A DNA stretch of 64,000 bases, taken from NCBI RefSeq assembly GCF_003712105.1, contig NZ_RHLG01000003.1, positions 304,486 through 368,485 on the forward strand, written 5' to 3'. The position numbers and the translations under genes were made by a program. A model generated the notes under the pieces. The model made no database searches, had not been told where the DNA came from, and was given only the letters and a program-made list of their open reading frames with translations. Origin of the DNA: Winogradskyella sp. Its GTDB lineage: Bacteria; Bacteroidota; Bacteroidia; Flavobacteriales; Flavobacteriaceae. Positions 44,727 to 52,575 of the stretch are shown in pieces (position 1 is the first letter of the stretch; each line of letters starts with the position of its first letter).

Positions 44727-46233
44727 TGTGAACAAAAACATATTGAGAGGTATTATCTTATTAAGCTATGTGTTGATAATTGCTGTTGTGGTTTATGGGA
44801 TAGCAGCTATTTTTTCTTATCTCAATACTGGAGCAGATCGCAGTACAATACTCCATGCAGAGGTGAAGCAAGTAGAACACTATTCTCCAGAAATCAATTG
44901 GGCACCATTAGCAAATGAAGGAAGGTTAATGGATAAAGAGAACCTTAAAGCTATTGAAGAAGATTATCTTGATGCATGGTATGTAAGACATATAGCCTAC
45001 ATGAATAATTCCATGGATGGCGTTAGTGATTTTTATACTGAAAGTGCTAGAGTAAATATTAGTAATATTATTTCTACAAATTCCAAAAACAATACATACA
45101 TAGAAGCAACCACATTAGCACATAATCTGATCTTAGAATTTTTTAGTGAAGACGGACAATTAGCTGTTATTACTGATAATAATGTAATTGAATATAAAAG
45201 AATTTTTAATGCGGAAAAATTAGTTGCTGAAGTCAATGAAAAATCCACATATAAAGTCACCTTATTATTAGAAGACGGATTTTGGAGAATAAGACATTTA
45301 GTAAGAGTAAAAAGTGAAAACTATGCGATAAACCCAGATACCAATCAAAACTTAGTTTCGGAAATAAAAGGTATTAACTATTACCCACAAAATACTCCAT
45401 GGGATATGTATGGAGATAGTTTTAATGAAAACATCATCAATAAAGATCTGGAAATTATAAGAAATGCAGGTTTAAATAGTATTCGGATTTTTGTGCCTTA
45501 TAAAAGCTTTGGGAAATCTAACGTGTCTAAAGACAAGTTAGAAAAACTGATTAAAGTATTAGATATTGCTCAATCACATAATTTAAAAGTGCTTATAACA
45601 TTATTTGACTTTTATGGAGATTATTCGGTTATTGATTGGACATTAACGCAACAACATGCCAAATCTATTATCCATGCCTTAAAATCTCACAAAGCTTTAT
45701 TAGGTTGGGATATAAAGAATGAACCAGACTTAGATTTTGACAATAGGACGGAGTCCCTAGTATTAGCTTGGTTAGATAAAATGATAGATTACGTTAGATT
45801 GCAAGACTCTAACCATCCGATTACAATTGGTTGGTCAAAAACCGAAAGTGCAGAACTACTAGCCGACAAATTAGACTTTGTCTCGTATCATTACTATGAT
45901 AATGAAGATAAGTTATTAGAAAAATACAAGGGTTTAAAAGTGAAACTAAAGGAAAAGCCTGTAGTTATTTCCGAATATGGCATGTCTTCTTACAATGGTT
46001 TATGGAATCCTTTTGGTCATTCAGATAAAGATCAAGCCGAGTATCATGAATCGATGCAGGCTATATTTTCAGAAAATGAAATTCAATTTATGTCTTGGAC
46101 ACTTTATGATTTCCCTAAAATACCAAAGGAAGTCGTGGGAAGACTTCCTTGGCGTAAAAATGCTCAAAAACATTACGGGTTTATAGATGAAAATGGAGTT
46201 AAAAAACCGTCTTTTAATTTTATCTCTAAATAA
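44719..46233 (+). CDS. Membrane-anchored glycoside hydrolase of clan A (GH5-like)
   Basis: The protein has 504 residues with one N-terminal membrane helix (residues 8-33) and an NTF2-like domain at about 70-195. A TIM-barrel glycosidase fills the rest. The barrel begins GINYYPQNTPWDMYG, with LNSIRIFVPY, acid/base Glu335 in WDIKNEPDLD and nucleophile Glu419 in PVVISEYGMSS. EPS operons often hold such a hydrolase, which trims or releases the chain. The NTF2-like module echoes that of the GT-C-like protein two genes upstream. It overlaps the convergent GT4 gene by 8 bp. Confidence 0.8.
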   Translation: MSNVNKNILRGIILLSYVLIIAVVVYGIAAIFSYLNTGADRSTILHAEVKQVEHYSPEINWAPLANEGRLMDKENLKAIEEDYLDAWYVRHIAYMNNSMDGVSDFYTESARVNISNIISTNSKNNTYIEATTLAHNLILEFFSEDGQLAVITDNNVIEYKRIFNAEKLVAEVNEKSTYKVTLLLEDGFWRIRHLVRVKSENYAINPDTNQNLVSEIKGINYYPQNTPWDMYGDSFNENIINKDLEIIRNAGLNSIRIFVPYKSFGKSNVSKDKLEKLIKVLDIAQSHNLKVLITLFDFYGDYSVIDWTLTQQHAKSIIHALKSHKALLGWDIKNEPDLDFDNRTESLVLAWLDKMIDYVRLQDSNHPITIGWSKTESAELLADKLDFVSYHYYDNEDKLLEKYKGLKVKLKEKPVVISEYGMSSYNGLWNPFGHSDKDQAEYHESMQAIFSENEIQFMSWTLYDFPKIPKEVVGRLPWRKNAQKHYGFIDENGVKKPSFNFISK

Positions 46234-47437
46234 TTACTTCTTGAGTTTGAGTTAAAATTGACTTTTTTTCGTTGATTTTTTGAAACGCTTCAATGTACAT
46301 AGTCGCAATTTTAGACATTGGATATGCTGTTGCGGCTTTGTAATTAGCTTGTGCCATATGCAGTCTATGAGCCTCATTTGTTACTAAAACTTCTATAGCT
46401 AATGCCATACTCTCAACACTTGAAGGTTGAAAAAATTCTCCTCTATAGCCTTCATTTTGTACCAATAATGCTAAGTCTCCAATATCTGGCATTACAACAG
46501 CTTTTCCGTAACTACCAGCCTGATGCAACACACCAGAACTACCAGTAGTAGATGTATAAGGAAACACTACAATAGCACTTTCGTTGAAAAGCATCGCAAC
46601 ATCTTCTTCTTCAACATATCCTGTAAAATGCAAGTTTGGCACATGTTTATATTGTTCTTTTACACCATCTAAATATCCTGGTACATTTGGGTTGTCAGTT
46701 CCCGCAATTATGACGTCTAGATCTAGTCCAGATGAATGTCTTACCATATCAACTGCCTCAATCATAGCTTCAACTTTTTTATAAGTACCAAACTTACCAA
46801 AAGTCATAATTTTTAATGGTCCATTAGGCAGTTTAAAGTCAGGTTTTTTTGGTATTTCAAAAGTGCCGTGAGGAATTAGCTTAACATTTTTTGCTCTATA
46901 TTTTTTTTCTAACACATCGACATACTTCTGCATTGTAACTGCAACAGTATCTGCCTGTAGAATTAATTTGGTTAATGTGGTTCCTATAAATCCATATATC
47001 TTTTGCATAACTTTATTTGACGTAAATCCAGAACGTTCCAAATCGACCTCTTCTAATATATTATGCAGTAAAACTATGTTAGGAATCTTCATTAGTTTGC
47101 ACACCAATGGTAACATTAAACCAAGTGCAGCGGCTATTTTCTTATCTCCAAACTTCATAAATTGAAGATTAAATAATACTGAGTCTGGTTTAGTTTTATT
47201 AATAGCTTTAGTTACTGAAAATATATTCTTCAAACTATTAAATTTCCAACATTCTCTTACAGTAACTTTACATCCATCCTCAGTAAAATCTAATACTTTT
47301 TCTCCTTCTGTTTTATCGGTTAACAAAATTAATTCTGTTATTTCATCACTTTTTCTAAATTGTTTCACTAAATGAAATGCATACTCATTTAAAGTGACTT
47401 TACTAGGCGGATATGCCGTTACGATTGCTAATTTCAT
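46226..47437 (-). CDS. GT4 family glycosyltransferase
   Basis: The 403-residue GT-B fold enzyme starts KLAIVTAYPPSKVTLNEYAF. The C-terminal nucleotide-sugar domain has KIMTFGKFGTYKKVEAMIEA and VPNLHFTGYVEEEDVAMLFN. The EX7E-like segment is AIVVFPYTSTTGSSGVLHQA. The enzyme transfers a sugar with retained configuration on the cytoplasmic face. It is transcribed alone on the minus strand, with three LytTR-type boxes 66-114 bp upstream. Confidence 0.87.
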   Translation of the reverse strand: MKLAIVTAYPPSKVTLNEYAFHLVKQFRKSDEITELILLTDKTEGEKVLDFTEDGCKVTVRECWKFNSLKNIFSVTKAINKTKPDSVLFNLQFMKFGDKKIAAALGLMLPLVCKLMKIPNIVLLHNILEEVDLERSGFTSNKVMQKIYGFIGTTLTKLILQADTVAVTMQKYVDVLEKKYRAKNVKLIPHGTFEIPKKPDFKLPNGPLKIMTFGKFGTYKKVEAMIEAVDMVRHSSGLDLDVIIAGTDNPNVPGYLDGVKEQYKHVPNLHFTGYVEEEDVAMLFNESAIVVFPYTSTTGSSGVLHQAGSYGKAVVMPDIGDLALLVQNEGYRGEFFQPSSVESMALAIEVLVTNEAHRLHMAQANYKAATAYPMSKIATMYIEAFQKINEKKSILTQTQEVII

Positions 47438-47502
47438 AATGTTTTTATTTTAATTGTTACAGTGTAAAATTGAGATAAATAGCAGACAAAAACTGTTATA
47501 TT

Positions 47503-47551
47503 TAGATAGTTGACTTCTTAGTTTAGATGAGTGGCAACTTGGCTTAGATTA
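47503..47551 (+). promoter_or_regulatory. LytTR-type triple box, island site 3
   Basis: TAGATAG (47503), TAGATGA (47524) and TAGATTA (47545) are three direct repeats at exactly 21-bp steps. They lie upstream of the minus-strand GT4 gene. The last box runs three bases into the end of the flippase gene. Confidence 0.7.
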
Positions 47552-48799
47552 AGCTTTTTTGGAAAACAGTGATTCGCCTTTGAAATAAACAATTTGAATA
47601 ACTAACAATAAGGTCATTGCTATAATTTGCATATGAACGACTTGAGTTAAATTATCATGGAAAATCACTACTAATGTTAATTGTAAAATACCTAGTAGAC
47701 CAGATATAACAACAGGTATGTATTTATCTAGAGACAAATAGTAATAAGCGAAAATATTAGAAATGGCAAACATTGAAGTTGCTATGGCATACTTCCATAA
47801 TAAGGGTGCAATACTTAAGTATTCTCCACCAAATAATAATTTGATTATAAAATCAGGATATACTAAACAAACCATTACAATAATTAAAGATATTACGCCT
47901 ATGTAACCAATATATTTAAATAATACTGATGCTGTTTCTTTACCTTTTTTCTTTAGGTCAACTACCGTTGGTAGAAGTAACATTACAAACATCCAGGCAA
48001 CGAAATAGACTATTCGACCAATTAAGGCTAGAGATGCGTACAATCCTGCTTCATAGGATTCGAAATAATGTTTTACTAATAATATATCACTGTTATTTAT
48101 AATAATTTGTGTAAACTCATAAAATGCTGTAAGTAAAAAGAAGCTTTTAATTTGTTTAGTATAACGGCTATGTAACGGTAATCTTTTCTTAAAACTGAAT
48201 TGATCCGTTTTTAATGGAATTAATCCAAAACAGAATGACAACAAAATACCAGTCGCAATCACCCAAGATGACTTTATATTAAAGAAAAATATAACACCTA
48301 GTGTAATAAGTAAACGACTCAACATTTCACTTTGATAAGTAATTGATAAAGCCCTGTATGATTTTTGACCTTGGTACCTACCTCGATTAACACTCATTAA
48401 AAAATAGACCGGTACGCCACAGCCAAATATCACAAACATAGCAGAGGAATACGTATTGAACAATACTTGTAACTGTGAAGCAAAAACTACGATTAAAACT
48501 CCAAAAAGTAAACCTACAACAAGAGCTTGTTTATATATTTTAGAGATGAAGCTTTCAAAAAAGCGATTATTAAATAGCACATAGAATTTAGCAGTTACTA
48601 ATTGAAATGTCATTGCTATGAAAGACAACACTAATAAAAAAGTGATTAAAACTGCCGCATCAGCAAACTGAGCTGGACCAAGTACACGACCCAAAATAAG
48701 GTTGTAAAAGTAATTTCCTCCATTAACTGCTAATGCACTTAACATGAATAATTGCTCCGAAGTAATATTCTTTTTTAAACTATTAACAATCGTAGTCAT
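47549..48799 (-). CDS. Polysaccharide flippase (Wzx/MATE-like)
   Basis: The 416-residue polytopic protein has about 12 helices: GGNYFYNLILGRVLGPAQFA at the start, and VNRGRYQGQKSY in a loop. It is of the polysaccharide biosynthesis/oligosaccharide flippase type that moves undecaprenyl-linked units across the inner membrane. It is the last gene of a minus-strand operon with three STAS genes; its start overlaps the preceding STAS gene by 17 bp. Confidence 0.85.
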   Translation of the reverse strand: MTTIVNSLKKNITSEQLFMLSALAVNGGNYFYNLILGRVLGPAQFADAAVLITFLLVLSFIAMTFQLVTAKFYVLFNNRFFESFISKIYKQALVVGLLFGVLIVVFASQLQVLFNTYSSAMFVIFGCGVPVYFLMSVNRGRYQGQKSYRALSITYQSEMLSRLLITLGVIFFFNIKSSWVIATGILLSFCFGLIPLKTDQFSFKKRLPLHSRYTKQIKSFFLLTAFYEFTQIIINNSDILLVKHYFESYEAGLYASLALIGRIVYFVAWMFVMLLLPTVVDLKKKGKETASVLFKYIGYIGVISLIIVMVCLVYPDFIIKLLFGGEYLSIAPLLWKYAIATSMFAISNIFAYYYLSLDKYIPVVISGLLGILQLTLVVIFHDNLTQVVHMQIIAMTLLLVIQIVYFKGESLFSKKA

Positions 48800-49088
48800 T
48801 TTTAAATATTTTAGTCAAGTTAGCTTTCTTTAATTCCTGAAATACAATTGCATTTTCTTTTCCTAGAACGAACAATACCTTACTTCTTCTTTTCGCTTTT
48901 GCAGTTATAAATTGTAATACCTTTAATGCATTACTATCAATCTGTTGTACCTGTTTAAGACACAATACTACTTCATAATAAGTATCTAATAATTTATTAA
49001 AATAGCTCTCAACAATATCAGTATTAGCTCCTGTGAAATCTCCATGGATTTCAAATGTGCCTACATTATTTATAATTTCTAAGTTCAT
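48783..49088 (-). CDS. STAS-domain protein 3
   Basis: The 101-residue single STAS domain has FEIHGDFTGANTDIVESYF, then VQQIDSNALKVLQFITAKAK. Ser is in the place of the phosphorylatable Ser of anti-sigma-factor antagonists. STAS proteins such as SypA of Vibrio fischeri control biofilm polysaccharide through Ser phosphorylation. Its stop lies inside the start of the flippase gene, so translation is probably coupled. Confidence 0.78.
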   Translation of the reverse strand: MNLEIINNVGTFEIHGDFTGANTDIVESYFNKLLDTYYEVVLCLKQVQQIDSNALKVLQFITAKAKRRSKVLFVLGKENAIVFQELKKANLTKIFKNDYDC

Positions 49089-49108
49089 GATTATAGTATT
49101 TAGGGTTA

Positions 49109-49390
49109 TTATGCTGCAGCTACTGTAAAAGGAAATGCTTTGTACAGTTTTTTACTTCGATTTCCTTCTATAAAAAAGCTACAGTCCTTATAAAGTGCAT
49201 TCATATATAAAGCTCTAATCGCCTTAACACCATCATCATCAATATCTGTGAGCAATTCCACATTAATTTTCAGGCTTTTATTCTGATTCATGATTAACTC
49301 ACAATGTGCTTGAAAGCTTCTTGCGGTATCTGCAGTTAGCGAACCTTTTACATTATATATCCCATTATTTTCTAGTATAGTCAGTGACAT
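49109..49390 (-). CDS. STAS-like protein 2
   Basis: The start is the ATG at 49390 (93 residues). The frame is open further upstream, but that part overlaps the next paralogue in another frame. The protein (TILENNGIYNVKGSLTADTA, INVELLTDIDDDGVKAIRAL) aligns end to end with the neighbour at 49416-49697, which has the same length. The Ser of the STAS site is Asp here (DIDDDG), which could mimic a phosphorylated form. Confidence 0.72.
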   Translation of the reverse strand: MSLTILENNGIYNVKGSLTADTARSFQAHCELIMNQNKSLKINVELLTDIDDDGVKAIRALYMNALYKDCSFFIEGNRSKKLYKAFPFTVAAA

Positions 49391-49415
49391 AATTTTATTT
49401 TTTATATAATTAGTG

Positions 49416-49697
49416 TTATGCTGCAAGTATTGTAGGTTTAAGCTCATCATAAATATCTTTACAACCATAACCAACCACATAAAAGCTTCTTTGATTGGTA
49501 ATTGCATGAGTAAATAATGCTCCAATAGCCTTCATACCATCAACATCTATTTGGCTAGTCTTCTCAATATTAATTGTTAATTCACCAAATGAATTAAGTA
49601 ATGCTTCACAGTGAGATTGAAAGTTCTTAGCAGTGTTTACATTCAGCCTGCCTTCTACTTCATATGTACCGTTTTTTTCTAAAATTGTAAGTGCCAT
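49416..49697 (-). CDS. STAS-like protein 1
   Basis: The 93-residue tandem paralogue of the previous gene has TILEKNGTYEVEGRLNVNTA, then TSQIDVDGMKAIGALFTHAI. The site of the phosphorylatable Ser is again not Ser (DVDG). It is the first gene of the STAS-STAS-STAS-flippase operon, and LytTR-type boxes lie 58-106 bp upstream. It may scaffold or switch the polysaccharide machinery. Confidence 0.72.
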   Translation of the reverse strand: MALTILEKNGTYEVEGRLNVNTAKNFQSHCEALLNSFGELTINIEKTSQIDVDGMKAIGALFTHAITNQRSFYVVGYGCKDIYDELKPTILAA

Positions 49698-49754
49698 AGT
49701 TTCTAAATTTTTAAGGGTTTTACATTCATTTCTGACACAAATATCTTTTGTAAT

Positions 49755-49803
49755 TCCATGTATGTGCGTTCTATTTCGATGGATGGTAGTTTACTGTAGA
49801 TGA
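49755..49803 (+). promoter_or_regulatory. LytTR-type boxes, island site 2
   Basis: TCGATGG (49776) and TAGATGA (49797) lie 21 bp apart, with a weaker TCCATGT at 49755 in the same phase. The spacer ATGGTAGTTTACTG repeats that of site 1 with one change. The region is shared by the divergent STAS operon and TPR/barrel gene. A GATATTTG on the minus strand near 49738-49745 is a possible -7 box. Confidence 0.68.
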
Positions 49804-49852
49804 ATGAAGTACTACCTGTCCGTAACTTGTAAATAGTTAAAATGAAACAATC

Positions 49853-51898
49853 ATGAAGACCCTAAAATCATTAATTAACATTGGTTTTTTAGTAGTAACT
49901 CTTAATCTAGCAACACAAAACATGCAAGAAGGGTTTATCTATTTAGAAACCGGACAGTACGCTAGTGCAGAACAGTTCTTTAATACCATTTTGAAAGAAT
50001 ATCCAAAGAGTAAAACAGCACGTATATGTTATGGCCGCGCTGTTGGATTAAATGGAAATACAGAAATTGCTTTACAATTGTTTATTCAGCTTTTGAACGA
50101 TTATCCCAATGATTTTGAGATAAAATTGAACTATGCTGAATCTTTACTGTGGATAAAGAATTTTGATAAAGCCAAAATTTATTATAAAAATTTGGTAGCT
50201 GAAAATCCAAAGAGCTTTGCAGCTTTATTGGGTTATGCAAATACGCTATCCAATTTAAAGAATTATGAAAAAGCGCTTAAGCTTGTAAACAAGGCATTAG
50301 AAGTATCTCCACTAAACCCAAATGCATTAACCTCTAAAAAGTATATCTATTTAGGTTATGCTTACCAAAATCAACAAATGCAACACTATGAAAAAGCTGA
50401 ATCCCTTTTAACCAAAAACTTAGAGTTTTTTGGTGATGATAGAGAGACTTTAATTAATCTAGCAAATCTATATTTAGTTTGGGAGAAAATTGAATCAGCT
50501 AAAACTATATATCAAAGACTAGCTAAAGATCCTGATAATACAATTATAGCACTTAATGGTCTGGCTTTAGTAGCACACCTTAATGGAAAAGAAAAACAAG
50601 CATTGAAATTGAGTACTGAAGCTTACACTAAATTATCTAAAAACACTGACACAATAATAACACAACAAACGAATGAACGTTTTGCTCAAGCTTTAATATG
50701 GAATAGAAAGTATAAGGCTGCGGCAACAATAATACAGGAACTAATAAAAAAATATAACACCCAGAATTGGGTTTTAGCATTAAGAGCAACATTAAATATT
50801 TATAAGAGTAACTTTAAAAAAAGTCTAGACGACTACAATCAGATTTTGGCAAATGATAGTACCTCTTTTGATGGTAACTTAGGTAAAGTAAATGTCTTAA
50901 AAGCATTAGGTAGATATGATGAAGCTTATACGTCTGCCGAAAAAACGCTAAAGATCTATAACAATCAAAAAGATGTGCTAAACTTTATAAAACAATTAGA
51001 TGCTAATTTTTCTCCAAAACTAGATAACAAGACATCCTATAGTTTTGATAATGGAAATAATAGAGCTTTTATGTTTAGTACTAATTTAACATACCCATTA
51101 TCAACCAAACTAAGTATACTTGGTAACTATAGTTATAGAACTACCCAAAATACAATTACAGATAATACCGCTAACTCCAATAATTTTTCGTTAGGCATAG
51201 CATACAATATATTACCAAATACAACTTTTAAAGCTACTGCTGGTCTTACTACTGCTAATGCAGAAACCACTAATTTTAATCAGTGGCTTACGGATATATC
51301 CTTAAATATCAAGGCTTTTAAACTTCAAAACTTAGATATTGGTTTTAAGCGTCAAGTTGAAAGTTTTAATGCCAATTTATTAGATAGAGAATTGGTGCAG
51401 AATAATTTTTATACTAATTACAATTTAAGCACTAATGTTAATTTGGGCTGGTACACCCAGTTTATGCACACCGCTCAAAATGATGGGAATACAAGAAACT
51501 TATTGTTTACCTCATTGTATTATAACTTATTACCAAAACCTGGGCTAAAACTAGGTTTTAATTACCAATACTTAACTTTTAAGGACCAAGTACCGACAGT
51601 TTACTTTAGTCCAGAACAATTTAATGCCTACGAAGTATTTATTAACCTCAACAAAGATGAAAGTACTAGTAAACCGAAAGACTGGTTCTATAATCTTACA
51701 GGTGCCTTTGGCTACCAGTTCATTGAAAATGAACCAAAGCAAACCACCTACCGATTTCAAGGTGTTTTTGGTTACAAATTCTCTGAACGTAATTCATTTA
51801 ATATATATGGTACGCACAGTAATATTGCATCTACCACTGCGGCTGGATTTACATTTACTGAGATTGGACTTCAATTCAAATGGATTGCAATTAACTAA
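49853..51898 (+). CDS. TPR protein with C-terminal outer-membrane beta-barrel
   Basis: The protein has 681 residues with a signal-like N-terminus. About ten TPR-type helical repeats span residues 25-385 (YASAEQFFNTILKEYPKSKT, FDKAKIYYKNLVAENPKSFA, YEKALKLVNKALEVSPLNPN). A strand-rich C-terminal part (395-681) has alternating patterns and repeated ISLNIKAF/YNLSTNVNLGW-like strands, with an end suited to a porin-like barrel. The plan resembles the TPR-plus-porin exporters PgaA and BcsC and the YaiO group. It is likely the outer-membrane exit for the island polysaccharide. Confidence 0.72.
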   Translation: MKTLKSLINIGFLVVTLNLATQNMQEGFIYLETGQYASAEQFFNTILKEYPKSKTARICYGRAVGLNGNTEIALQLFIQLLNDYPNDFEIKLNYAESLLWIKNFDKAKIYYKNLVAENPKSFAALLGYANTLSNLKNYEKALKLVNKALEVSPLNPNALTSKKYIYLGYAYQNQQMQHYEKAESLLTKNLEFFGDDRETLINLANLYLVWEKIESAKTIYQRLAKDPDNTIIALNGLALVAHLNGKEKQALKLSTEAYTKLSKNTDTIITQQTNERFAQALIWNRKYKAAATIIQELIKKYNTQNWVLALRATLNIYKSNFKKSLDDYNQILANDSTSFDGNLGKVNVLKALGRYDEAYTSAEKTLKIYNNQKDVLNFIKQLDANFSPKLDNKTSYSFDNGNNRAFMFSTNLTYPLSTKLSILGNYSYRTTQNTITDNTANSNNFSLGIAYNILPNTTFKATAGLTTANAETTNFNQWLTDISLNIKAFKLQNLDIGFKRQVESFNANLLDRELVQNNFYTNYNLSTNVNLGWYTQFMHTAQNDGNTRNLLFTSLYYNLLPKPGLKLGFNYQYLTFKDQVPTVYFSPEQFNAYEVFINLNKDESTSKPKDWFYNLTGAFGYQFIENEPKQTTYRFQGVFGYKFSERNSFNIYGTHSNIASTTAAGFTFTEIGLQFKWIAIN

Positions 51899-52012
51899 GG
51901 GCTATTTTATAAATCAATTTGTTATTGTATAAAATTGAACTAATGATATGTCAATGCCACTTAATCAAGTATTTTTAGCCATCATCCCGTTTAATTTAAC
52001 AATTCTCAGAAT

Positions 52013-52402
52013 TTGAAATCAGACTTCTCATTTAATCATATTGCATTGTCAGTGAAAGATGTCGAAAAATCGATAAACTTTTATAAACAAATATTCAAGT
52101 TTAAAGAAATTCAAAATGCAGCATCAAAATCTAAAACGAGATGGTTGTCTATTGGTGAAAACAAACAATTACACCTTATCTATCGACCTGATGCTGCAAT
52201 AAAAATGAATAAGGCTGTTCATTTTTCTTTCTCTACTGGACATTTCGAAAATTTTATTACATTTTTAGAAGACTTAAATATTCCGTATTCAAACTGGAAA
52301 AATACACCTAATAAAGATTATGTGCGTGAAGATGGCGTAAAACAAGTATACTTTCAAGATCCTGATGGTTATTGGATTGAAGTCAATAATTGTTTAGTTT
52401 AA
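52013..52402 (+). CDS. VOC-fold (glyoxalase/dioxygenase-like) protein
   Basis: The 129-residue protein starts with TTG. A vicinal-oxygen-chelate fold is indicated by FNHIALSVKDVEKSINFYKQ at the start and QVYFQDPDGYWIEVNN at the end. These supply the typical His and Glu metal ligands. Substrate unknown. It is the only transcription unit within the island without a LytTR-type box upstream, and it may be a passenger. Confidence 0.85.
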   Translation: MKSDFSFNHIALSVKDVEKSINFYKQIFKFKEIQNAASKSKTRWLSIGENKQLHLIYRPDAAIKMNKAVHFSFSTGHFENFITFLEDLNIPYSNWKNTPNKDYVREDGVKQVYFQDPDGYWIEVNNCLV

Positions 52403-52519
52403 TTGAAGTGATTATTTGCGTAAAAGAAAGTTTTTTAGACAATGACAGCGCTATACAAAATATAAATCTACTTCTAATATTTACGCAGGTTAAATATGCT
52501 GAATCATTATAAAAACAAA

Positions 52520-52543
52520 AGGCAAAAGCTTTCGCCTTTGCCT
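52520..52543. terminator. Hairpin terminator between VOC and T9SS genes
   Basis: AGGCAAA / TTTGCCT stems close a small inner GC-paired loop, with A and T rich flanks. It lies between two convergent genes. No other feature is seen in the 173-bp gap. Confidence 0.6.
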
Positions 52544-52575
52544 CTTGACTTTCAACCAAAATTAAACCAACCATT

